A stretch of DNA of 64,000 nt from Pelodera strongyloides. Taxonomy: Eukaryota; Nematoda; Chromadorea; Rhabditida; Rhabditidae. The position numbers and the translations under genes are program-made. Below are positions 10,510 through 21,596 of the stretch, piece after piece. Location: NCBI GenBank assembly GCA_036852015.1, contig JAANDG010000275.1, positions 1 to 64,000 on the forward strand. Direction: 5' to 3'. Positions within the stretch are counted from its first letter, which is position 1, and every line of letters starts with the position of its first letter. Below the pieces are notes generated by a model, which was given only the letters and a program-made list of their open reading frames with translations, did not search any database and was not told the DNA's origin.

Positions 10510-12763
10510 TTATTGAGAAGCAGTGGTGGTTGACGGGCATCCACAGTCGAAGTCCACTTTTGCTTTCTGGGCGGCCTCAGAGAACTTGTAATTGACAAAG
10601 TAGACACAATCCTTTGTCTCAGCCACTTCCTTGCACAACTTGAATTCAGCAATGAACTTGGCTACAAGTCCCTCGTTGACCAGGAAGTCGGAGAACCCTG
10701 GTACGAACAGCTCAATGAACAGATCGAAGGACGAATCCGAAGTTCCTGATAGAGTGTAATCCAGCGATGTGAATGCGTAGCACTCATCTTCAGTGAATTC
10801 CTTGGAATCGCCGTGGCAGAACTCGTAGTGCTGAAATAAAGCAAATGAAATATGTGTTCTTTTCTTAACAAATCTTATGCATTTTCCGAGTGTAAATGTG
10901 GCAGCAGAGTCTATACCTCATCAATGCTGCTCGAACAAGAGCAATCGCCGAATATGGTGACCAGAAGATCAATGAATCCGTCAGCAACTTCACAACTGCA
11001 CTCGGCTACATCTGTTGTGGCTTCTGTGGCGTCTGTTGTCGATTCGGAGGTGAAGTCTGTGGAAGATATTTCCGAAGTAGTTGGTACAACGGTTGCGTCT
11101 CCACAATATCCGTTGCAGAAGCAAATGATCTCGATGATGATCTTTTTGCATTCGGTCTCCCTAGTCTCGTCTGTGTATTTCGGGTATGTCAGGCAGTTCT
11201 TCAGCTCGTAGTACAACTGCAACAGCAACAAAAATGTTAGTATTTGATTGTTTTGCTTATCGTGCGCCTTGTTCTAGTAAGTTGACCGGCTTACCTCAAA
11301 GTCGAGAGTGAATCCCAGCTTCAGGATGTACACCTCATAGATGTGAAGAAGTTGGACGTATTTTCCTGTGACCTCGACTTTTTCATTTGAGTCTTTTTCG
11401 ATCCCGCACTTTTCAACGGCCTAAATAACAGCTTACGGATGGTGGCAAACAAACGAGGAAAATAACTTTGTGATTTTGCACAATTCTGTACCTCTTGGCA
11501 GGCTTGTCTGATGTTGTAGTTGCATTCAACGGTGTACTCCAGGGTGAAGGCAAGCAAAAATTCGCTCCAATAGACGGTGGAAGGGAAACCTGCTGGAGGC
11601 TCTGTGATTGAATCGCATTGACTGCACGTGCCCTGAACATTTCCAACGTGTAGTGGTTATCTGAATCTCGACCAATTTATACTTTTTCTGTCCTGTATTG
11701 TAGGTTCTAGAACTTACGGTCTTGATGCTCGTTATGAGCTCGATGAAGAATAGTGCCTTTTCCTCTGAAGTGTGTTCTTCCTTCGAAAATTCAGCGCACA
11801 GCTGAAATTGAATTATATAATTAATCAGTGACTCCATCAGAATCAGTGATATGTATTGTTGATTACAATAAATTAGACTTACGTATTCAACTTGATACAC
11901 GACATTGATGTCCAAGAAAAGTTCCTGTACGAGAAGAATGAACAGCTCGCATTCGGTGATGTCATCGGGGTTCATCCAGCTGGCCGTTGTTGGAGCCGCA
12001 GTGGTGACTGTAGTGGTCGTCTCATAGTCGTTGAGGCCCCACAGGCAGTCACAGGCCTCAGACAGAGACTCGTAGAGAGCCGCAATATCCTTGGTGCCAC
12101 ATGCGTTTGCGATTTTTAGGTAGATCTGAATAATTACATATATTTTCTTGTTATACGGGATACCTTCGACGTCAGTGACATTTCTTTGTTCCTTACCTCA
12201 GCTCCAACTCCGCTTTCAATAGAAACTCCGAATCCGAAGAACCACTGGACAATGATCAGTCGCAGGTTCTCGTAGTCATCTGAGGTATCGGACTGTGGAG
12301 GCGAACTGGGAACAGAGTTGGTTTCGTTGTTGTAGGCTTCTACTGATGTACAGACTGTCACACTCTTTGTAATTGTTAGCTTGAAGAGGAGTTGAATGAA
12401 GAAGTCCTTGAAGCATGCCGTGTTTCCCTTCTCCAGCGTCTCCGGCTTCTCATTGGATCCCGAACCCGAGCCTGCTCCGGAACCAGAGGCGTCCTTCTTC
12501 TGCTTTAGCTTCTTCGTTTCATCACAAAAGGCTACTGCCTTCTCAGTACTGCTTGCCATGGGATTTTCGCTGGTATAGTTCAGGCAAAAGTTCTCCAAGG
12601 AGTACAGGTATTCGTACTCGAGAGTAAATGAAAGACTTTCGGTGTAAGCACATCCAACATCAACCGATTTGGTGTAGGTGGTCGTACTGTTGATTATTCC
12701 TCCTTTACTGCCAAGACAGATGGGAAGCGCGGTCAGGAGTGTCAGGATCACCAAGTTCATCAT
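10510..12763 (-). CDS. Secreted Cys-rich multi-module protein, copy C (complete)
   Basis: Exons on the minus strand: 12763-12197, 12125-11883, 11801-11718, 11632-11492, 11420-11295, 11216-10917, 10830-10510. All introns fall between codons. The 593-aa product is nearly identical to copy B (differences seen include an isoleucine for threonine in exon 6). A signal peptide leads into several Cys-containing helical modules joined by Gly/Ser and Thr-rich linkers. Introns are short (57-107 bp). The fourth exon acceptor was chosen at aaatgttcag before GGCACG, because a nearer upstream AG would introduce a stop. It is the cleanest copy: no transposon in its introns. Function is unknown; the gene arrangement and TATA promoter fit an abundantly made secreted product, which is inference. 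Confidence 0.85.
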
Positions 12764-12813
12764 GTTCTGGAGATGTCGTTGCTTCGACTCTGCCTTACAA
12801 CCATCCTATCAAG

Positions 12814-12821
12814 CTTTTATA
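12814..12821 (-). promoter_or_regulatory. TATA box of copy C
   Basis: TATAAAAG on the minus strand, about 50 bp before the ATG at 12763. Confidence 0.6.
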
Positions 12822-13253
12822 CGGTGAATATTTAATATCCAGGGTTGCCAATTGAAAAGAAGTGTATTGAATGACAGTTTTTGTGGTTCTTTTTTATGGA
12901 CAGTGGACTCGTGGAATGTGCATAAAAAGGGCCAATATGAAGTGTTTGATTTTTATTTCAAAAGTGCATTCACTTTTGATGTTTTTCTGTTAGTGTACAG
13001 TTTTCTGTCGAACGTCAAGTGCGAATAATGTTAGTGGGATATGTGAGTAGGCCGAATCTTATATTTACTGGAACTCTTTCCACCCGTTCTACAAATCGAC
13101 TTCGAATGTGGAGCTAGGAAAATGTTTTCGGAAAAAAAAGATGAAAAAAAAACACCAATGGGGAAAGTGAGTACTTGCAACATGATAAAGAACGAGAGGT
13201 CTTCTTGTATCAGAGGTCGGTTCCAATCAAATTTATCGCTGGGGTAGATTACA

Positions 13254-13343
13254 GGCGTCTCCTGTTTAGCGTACTCTCTAGGCTTTTTCTCGCTGCCTGT
13301 CAAAAGCAGAGAAAGCAAGAGAGCACGCTAAACAGGAGACGCC
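13254..13343. repeat. Short hairpin, 26-bp arms
   Basis: Arms 13254-13279 and 13318-13343 are complementary with one mismatch (ggcgtctcctgtttagcg and its complement), with a 38-base loop. Confidence 0.85.
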
Positions 13344-15234
13344 GGTCACCTACCACGGTAAATTTCATTGGAGCCGGCCTCAGATCACGACTGATATATA
13401 TTTTTCCGTCCGATTCGTGCCCTTGTGTCCACTGTTCTGCTTTACATTGGAGAAAAATAAGACCTTTAGGCTACACGCGCATCCTTCAGCCAAGCGTGGT
13501 TCAGTGCAGTGTTCCTTATGTGTTGTATTTCAGAGGAGGGTGGGATCGTGAGCAGCATAGAGTATAGAGTATAGAAAATTTCTCGATGCGTTTTTTTTTC
13601 TCGATTTCTCGAGGACCAGGATGGGGGATGCGTAAGAGCTGCGCGACAAAGGGCACCAATGTTTCTCTTGGTCTGTTAACGACAATTTGTTTCCACAAAG
13701 CAATCAATCAACCGAACTCCGTTTTTTTTTATCCAAATTCAACAACTCTACGAGAATAGTGTGCCTTCGGGTAAGAAAACGAAAAATTTTGGCTTATGAA
13801 ACACAACACACTGTATGATTGTATAACTAACTGTGTACTTGTATGGTTAACTTTGAAGCTTTCGCTGTTGAACCACCTTTGAACTAAAGAGCACTATCTT
13901 GAGGCGTAACATATTTAGTGTGTACCGATTAACTAACCAAAAAAGGTGCACCACTTGATGCTGCTATAATTAACTTTCCCATTTATACAGCACCTAGAGC
14001 AGGTGTTAATTGCGCAAATGAGTTCTAGTGAAAATTGCTGGCAATGCATTTCAGCCATTGTATGTTTCGTGTTTCGTTCATCGCTTTACACACTGGTTGA
14101 CACTGTGTTCCCTGGAAGGTGTCTAGCATCTCTATGCCTCCTGGTCATCTCGTTTACTCATTCTTTCTCCCCTTATCATTCTCATTCTCTTCCTCCTTTT
14201 CTCTCTTTTCCTCTCACTAATCATCCGCCCGTCATAATTCTGTCCTTGTCCACCTGTCCAGGTTGTGTGTCGCATAAAATGTCCTTCCCGATGTCAAATC
14301 ATGATCCTCTCTTTTCTCCTCTTTTCTCTTTTCATCTCTCTTTCTCTCACTTCTTTCCTTTTTATTTCTTTCCCTCTCACTTCCCTCTTTTCCTCTTTCT
14401 CCTCCTCTTTCTCTTTCTTTCATGAAAACCGATCGGGAGGATTTATGCCCGCGTTCTTGTATAATAACTTATTGGCATTGTGCTAACTTTACTAGACAAT
14501 CAACTTAAAACACTGTGTTAATTTATCTCTGTGGATTAAGCGCACATTGCACAAAATTAGTCGAATTTAAATTGAATTAGAAACTCTGGATTTTGCTTCA
14601 GATAAGTTATGTATACTAGGATAACTGAAGTAAAGTAGAATTTAGAGATTTCGAGGATATTGTTGGTTAGTGAACGCGAACACTGTGCACAGTGTCTATA
14701 CGATATTAGTATTTCTCCCTGAATTATCAGAAGAAGACCTGCACTATTATTGATTTATTTAGCTTCATAGTTTTCGTATTACTCATCGATGCGTGCGCCA
14801 ATGATGCGCGAGAACGCCGCCAAGTAAATTTAATAAGAATATACTCTCCTTCAGGCCCTACCTTATCAATGCTTATACTAAAATCTTGAGAAGAACCGTC
14901 ATAGAATGGTCACTTTAGCTTTAGACCTTTACAAAATGTATCAAATGCCTAGAGTCGAATAAGGAATAGCGCCTAACTTAATCCGCGTATCTTTGATGTT
15001 GAACAAAAAGAAAAAGAAAAGAAGTAACATGAGTTCAATGAATGAGATTTCCGTTCTTTCCCACTACTGCAACTTCTCATCTTTCTTCTCAACTCGTTTG
15101 AGTTTAAGGTTCAAGGATCAGCGGTTCGTCTTTGTATGAAACGGTTAAACACACGTGGCTTCTCCTCACGGTCCATGCGGCTTATGAGCTACCGCTTCGG
15201 TTTTTATGCCCTTTCTTGTGTGTGCCGTTTCGGC

Positions 15235-15616
15235 GTTACATAATATTTGTTAGCTTTATAAAATCTTCGTGCTTTTGTGGACTAATTTCCCTGTTGTGCT
15301 TTACTGTGAATACTCTGTTAATGGATTGCGATTTCGCACCAAAAATACTGCGAATTCGCAAAGCAAGAAATTCAAAAAGAATTCCAAGAGAATTCTTTTG
15401 GTTTTTTTCCGGTGCGAATTCGCAGCACAACATCCTAGTAGATCTTTTGACCCTCGACTACACATAAGCACTGCGATATGAGTTGCGGGTCTTCGTAAGA
15501 CTGAATTGATCCAGCACCATAACAAAAAACATGCAGAGTATTCACAGTAAAGCACAACAGGGAAATTAGTCCACAAAAGCACGAAGATTTTATAAAGCTA
15601 ACAAATATTATGTAAC
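15235..15616. repeat. Long inverted repeat with perfect 83-bp arms
   Basis: Arms 15235-15317 and 15534-15616 are exact reverse complements by eye. The spacer (about 216 bp) itself has smaller palindromes built on gcgaattcgc and aagaattc. Ends read GTTACATAATATTTG. No second copy is in the window. Confidence 0.9.
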
Positions 15617-15617
15617 C

Positions 15618-15699
15618 CGTATTTTAAATAATCTCATATATGGGGTAGAATGAGATCCCCATATCATTCTACCCCATATATGAGATTATTTAAAATACG
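15618..15699. repeat. 82-bp near-perfect palindrome
   Basis: Arms of about 35 bp (starting cgtattttaaataatctc) around a short centre (gatccccat). It starts 2 bp after the preceding long inverted repeat ends. Confidence 0.9.
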
Positions 15700-15762
15700 T
15701 AAAATACGTTGGCTTCCTTTTCTGACTTCTACTATTCCTTCTGACGATTGACGGAAGTGAGC

Positions 15763-15763
<1 letters not shown>

Positions 15764-15816
<53 letters not shown>

Positions 15817-16005
15817 AGAGAGAGAGAGAGAGAGAGAGATAGACAGAGAGAGGATAAGAACGGAATAGATGAGTGGATGGCGACAGATACCTGAGCATGT
15901 GAAGTAGAGAGTGATAGAGAGAGAGGGAGAGAGAGAGAGAGAGGGAGATGAAGAGGGAGAGAGAGAAAGAGATAGGGGGGAAGAGAGGGAGAAAGCCAGA
16001 AAAAT
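15764..16005. repeat. (GA)n microsatellites
   Basis: Two GA-rich blocks, about 15,764-15,850 and 15,908-16,005. Reading frames through them are artefacts of the repeat. Confidence 0.95.
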
Positions 16006-16995
16006 GGACACTGAGAGAGTGTATGAGAGATCATATCCCATTTCATGCCGGATGCACAAACCTCTACAAATACTCTCCCTTTGTTGTGCTCTTACGTCGG
16101 AGCCAACTATTATTTAATGTATAAATCATACGTTTCTGTCGCTAGATGAATTTTACTTTTATGGTGATCCTGCGTTTCCTTCAATGCATTGTGCCACTGT
16201 TGAACCAATTCTGTACGGTTTCTTGGAGATGTTCCTGATGATATCAAACGCAAATGATAGCATGACTGCGAAGAAAAATTCATAGTTAGGTGGTTGGATC
16301 TAGGAAAAAGATCAACCTCTTTTGAGCGTCCACACTTCTTTTTTCCGGTAAAATACGTGTAAAATAGTCTTGTGTGACAATATTGCCTTACCTTCAACTG
16401 TAAAACGTTCCTTATGTCAGACGTGTTAAACATAGAGCGCCAACCTGATACTAAACGTATAGTCCAGTACGCCGCTGATCGATTTTTCATAGTTCTGATT
16501 CGAAAGTTTGCGTCAACACAGACTCCTTTATGCTCTTTTTTTCTATGTTATTATTTGGGACCACACATTGCCAGTTTCACCGCTCAATGTGTGTGCAATA
16601 GTGATACATTAAAGATTAAAGCGTAATGCCGGCCGGTTTCTGAAACGCATCTTGACTGCCTTTTCATTGTTGCCAAAAAGGTTCCGAGGCTTTCTCGAAA
16701 CAAATGTTCAAAGTGGGATTTCACCTTCACGTGGTTTGTGAAACGTAATACGAATTCTCAGGTTTATATTCAAATATGGCACAGACGCACTAAAATGCAA
16801 AAAAGTTTCACAAACCCTTTGTCATGCCGCTTTAATACATTGGTGCCGAAGTTGGCTTTCCATCGGGAAGTAAACGTTTTTATCTTGTATCTAATATGTC
16901 GTGAATCTGCTACTTACCAACTATGCTCTATTTCGTGCCGGAAGGGCACATAAGGACACGCAATGTAGTAAAATAGCACTACGTGTCATACCGCT

Positions 16996-17435
16996 TTAAA
17001 GGATCGCAGTCACTCCAAAATCATCATTTTGCTTCGAGTTTACTTGAATTTAGTAAAGAATAAAGAAAAATACTTTACCAAAATCGAATAATTTGAATTC
17101 CAACTCAGGGGGTGAACAAGTAGAAAAGTAGTTCTACTTAACTACCGCGGGATTATGAAACGTGTAGTGATATGCCTGCAGACCCTTGCAGTATATGTAA
17201 AGATATAATATGCAGATATTTGCCGGAATAATTTGCATTCTCCCGATCGGGAAGCAGCTGTATGAACACGTTTCGTGTTGCTGCGGTAGTTAAGTAGAAC
17301 TACTTTTCTACTTGTTCACTCCCTGAGTTGGAATTCAAATTATTCGGTTTTGGTAAAGTGTTTGTCTCTATTCTTTGCTAAATACAAGTAAACTCGAAGA
17401 AAAACGACGATTTTGTAGTGACTGCGATCCTTTAA
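16996..17435. mobile_element. MITE, AGGATCGCAGTCACT family
   Basis: Hairpin element with ends TTAA-AGGATCGCAGTCACT and its complement, and a second pair of complementary arms around 17,090-17,150 and 17,278-17,345. TTAA is present at each end. The bases just left of it (ccgct) look like the right end of another TTAA element. Confidence 0.8.
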
Positions 17436-18573
17436 ACATTTAATATTTTGCTGTTGAAGTTGACTAGCCTTGGGGTAGTAAACTTCGGTCACTAGCTGTA
17501 TTCAGGGATAGCCTTTTCATCTTGTGCCTAATACGTCGAGGGGAATCTGCTCGCTCAAGTATGAATAGGCTTCTAAGTGATGCGCTCCCGCCTTTTCTTC
17601 ATCTAATACGTGTCGGGTGTCTCTCATTCACTTTTGTCTTCATTTGATTACCGTGGCGTGAGGGGGCCGCACGCGAGCGTGATTTAGAAGTACTAGATTA
17701 ACTCTCTCTCTCTCTCTATCTCTATCTCTCTCTCTGTCTACCCTTGCGTTTTCTTACTTTCTATATTTCTTTTTTTCTTTTTTTTGTAGTACATTCGATG
17801 CTAATTTTTTATTCACTGGAGCAAACTTTTTTCGCCGACTTTGTATGCCGGAAAATATTATTTTCATTCAGTGCCATTCCGGGACAGAAACAGAAAGGCA
17901 CAGAACGTTACATATATATAACGCATGGTAGTTATCCAAGATAAATTCAAAAACCACGCACCATGCCGCTTTTATAAACCTTTGCGACTGCATACTCAGT
18001 TCTTTGTTTGTCGTATGTTCATATTCCAGAATTGGTCTTGCTTTATTCATATACACCCACCCCTCTCTCTCTCTCCTTCTCACTCACACTCTCTCTAGTT
18101 CTCTCTTTATCTCTCTCCCTTTGTCTCCTCAGCATGTGTGGTCTCGCAAATACCTAGTGACTTCATAGTTAATACTTTGTTTATCGTATACTCATTCCAG
18201 ATTGGACCCAGTCTCTCTCAACCACTCTCTCTCTCTATATCTGCGTCTCTCCTATCTTCCATATCCGGCTTGAATCCACGAGAGTCCGGCATCGATCTCT
18301 ACATATTCTGCCGCAAGAAGCGGCCTACCAACTCTGCACTCTATCGTCGCCGGCTGTTCTTTTCCCCCTTGATTCTAATCTCCCACTTCTATACTTGTCG
18401 TCGCGTCGAGAGCTCCGAGAATATTCTGAACGGGCAGCAAATCCGGCTGCTGCTCAGCTTCAAGTTTCTGCTGTCACAGATCTGAGTGCAGCATCCTCGC
18501 AGCACTTCAGTGACGTCATAGTTGCGTTACTTTTTTGAATCAAAAACCACTTTATTATTCATATTGACGCAAA

Positions 18574-21544
18574 ATGCGATGTTCAATACGACCGTCGGCT
18601 GTAATAGTTATTGGATTTATTCTGCAAATTCTAGCCAAGTAAGTTTATTTTATTTGTCTTGATTTCTTAGGATGTACCTTGGACACTTGGGCTTCTACCG
18701 TCTATGTTTCTAAGGCTAATTCTAAAGATAGTATTATGCAACTTATAACTGCGAACATATGAAAGACGGGAACGGGATAAAATGTTATTTAGCTGGTTAA
18801 CTATAACATGTAGAATGCGACGTGACAGCTGAAAGAAAATCCGTTGTCGCCAGTTGCATGCTTGTTATTCATAAATTATTTATACAGCAAAGCAAGAACC
18901 ATTGTTTCGCATGCGCTAGAAGCTAGAAGACGAAGTTAGGTTCCCATGGCCTTATTATATAAAGGAGAAGAGTTTGAAGCCGGGCGATTTTATTTGTGAT
19001 TACGACCACAACGAATTGTTCTACGTTTCAGACATTTGGTATAAGAAGGCAATATTTCCAAAATTAAGCGTAATAGGATCTCTTAACGTAAACGTTTTAA
19101 TATACGCTTCAGGCGTTTCATATGAATATGCGCACTTCGAAGAATCTTTTACATAACATTTGATGTCGCCTCAGGCGGTGATAGCCGTCTGGCAGGTCCT
19201 GTAGCATATTAGAGCCGGTTTTGAAACGCATGCGAGCCTCTGTATTCTGATGTAGTTTATGCAAATTACTGCGCAATAAGCAGATTATATTAATTTGCAT
19301 ACTATATGTGTGAATACAGTTGTACAAAATAGTTTTCAAAGACGGGCTGATATATCGCTTTAACTCTATATCCGTTTAAATATGCCCTATACTACGATAG
19401 CTTTTGACCAATCTCGGCGACTATCGTGTTATGAGTATACCCGTGGGAATTACCGTATATCGTATATGTAGTATAGTTTGACCGCGCACTTGATTTTATG
19501 CCATTTTTAGAGGGAATATTGATGTATAACAGTAGTATAAAGTAGTAACAAATTTGAAACCATCAATTGAAGTTCATTATTGTCCTTGCTTAGGTATAAC
19601 AGATACAAAAAAAGAGTTTACATTACATTCAAAAGCATGTAAAATATCTCATGGCAAATTCTTTTAGGAAATTACGTGTTTTATATTTTTTTTTTATATT
19701 TTTTTTACTATATCTTGGTTATATGCTGTATCTACAACGAGCCTAATTCGGGTAATTATGTAAATATTGGGTTAGCATATAATATAAAGCATGTGTTCAA
19801 AATCGGGATCATGCTTACTGTTAGGCTTGGCCTTAGGCTTAGGCTTACACTATATTAATGGGTCCCGATTTCTATGTGCACGAGTCTTTTTTCTATGTCC
19901 AGTACTCGGCAATTTCTTAATGGATTTCGTGGTCACACACAAGTTGCGTGTGTATGGGGCCATTGGCCATTGTGGGACATAACTTGGCCACCCGACCCTT
20001 TCTAGGGTCTAGGCGGGCTTTTTATGGGTGCGAAGTGAATTATGAATAATTTAATTAGGAGTATGAACTTTGATTTCTTGTATGGCCTTTTTATATGGAA
20101 GGGATTCTTGAGAGGCTTTTATTATGTGGATTAAAATAGCTTATCATATGCTTATCATATGCAAATTTTCCAAAGGGGCTAGCATTTCGCTTTAAAGCGA
20201 AATACCGGCCGGTTTTTGAAGCACATCGAGTACAGCATCATTCTTATGCAACTTATGCAAATAAACATAAATTAGATTAAAAAATCGAGCTAAATTCGAG
20301 TAAATTAAAATAAATACGTAAGAATTAAGTTGCTCACGATGCGTTTCAAAAACCGCCTGGTATTACGCTTTAAATCCGGCAATTATTGCTAGAATAATGA
20401 AGACCATCCATTATGTATACAAGAAAATTTTTGTATACAAGGGATTTATACAGTAAGTTGTACAATGAATGTTTTTAACTTGAATTTGACAAAAGTATAG
20501 ATTTATTATTTCAGAAAATTGAAGGAACAAGAGATTATCCAACGAGTTTTGAAAGATTACGATTGGAGAGTGCGACCCAGGGGAATCAACGACTCATGGC
20601 CAGGTTTGCGATATTTTTTGGCGATTGCTTACAGTAACTACGATAAATGTACGGCAACTAAGGTTACGGTAATTACGGTTCGGTTACTGTGATTGTAGCT
20701 ACTGTTATGATAAATAGTATTGCGTTAACCTACGGGAGCTTTTTGCAAACTTCAGTATCTGTAAATGTGTATCAGTACCAGTATACCAGTGTACTGCATC
20801 CATCGGGAAAAAACAGATAGTGATCTGAATTTTTACACTAAACTGTAAAATTTCGCTGTTTTTTTTTTGTATTTTTTCATTACCGATGTTTGTATTTCTT
20901 CCGTTTATTTATGTGTCTTGTTACCATAGTCTCATAGTCCATAGTCTGCAGTTTGCAAGAATTCCATATTTATATATTTTTTTGTCTTTTAGAGATTGTT
21001 TTGAGCTCCCGCGGCCTCATACTCATACCTTACTAACTCATATTTATAGAAGGCACTTCCAAGGCTATTATATGCATAGAAAACAAGTCTTCCGCGAGAC
21101 GTTATTTGTAGCATTGCGTGTGATTTATTGAGCCTAGTGGTCATTTTTATATAAGGAAATAAAGCGAGGCGAAAAGGTAAAGTCACGACTGCCTCCCCAA
21201 AATTGGCCAGTGTAAATTTAGATATTTGACCGAAGCGTAAGTTATAGTTCGGACATTGCGTTGTGAAGCGCAGGGCTGTAGGGTGCCAGTTGATCGGGTT
21301 TATTTTTGGTTTGCAACAATGCACGTTGTTTTTATTGTCCCAAGAAACCATAGATATACCGTCTCCATTTAGCTACAGGAGTTACGCCCTGTATTTTGCT
21401 AGGTACGCGGCAGTTTATCGTCCTGGAACGGGTCGCTAATCAATTATGTAAATTAACGGGACTCTTTGCAAATTGCCCCATCGAGAGGAAGTTGTAAGAA
21501 GTTTTTGTCCCTTCACTGCCTTGAGAGTTCACCGTGGCTATTAT

Positions 21545-21596
<52 letters not shown>

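Larger units (their letters stand above)
1..12950. repeat. Tandem segmental duplication, unit about 3.37 kb
   Basis: The distance between the B and C start codons is 3376 bp. Between A and B it is 8481 bp, which becomes about 3.37 kb when the LINE plus its target duplication and the MITE are removed. Each unit has one seven-exon secreted gene and one small ORF. Similarity of the upstream flank of copy C to that of B fades at roughly 12,910-12,960, which should be the edge of the array. Confidence 0.85.
12960..18573. other. Intergenic region with hairpins and microsatellites, no recognised gene
   Basis: I see no convincing coding exon here. It contains inverted repeats (listed separately), a pyrimidine-rich stretch at about 14,150-14,425, (GA)n at 15,764-16,005 and CT-rich stretches at about 17,700-17,735 and 18,060-18,120. 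The 350 bp before 18,574 are less AT-rich and may be the 5' UTR or promoter of the chloride channel gene. Confidence 0.6.

Noticed and set aside
14003..14486. ORFs rich in Ser, Phe and Leu in CT-rich sequence
   Set aside because: Low-complexity pyrimidine tracts; same for 15664-16117, 42342-42726, 59241-59444 and 63116-63460.
15269..15582. The same peptide (MLLWTNFPVVLYCEYS) encoded on both strands
   Set aside because: It is simply the result of the perfect inverted repeat, not two genes.
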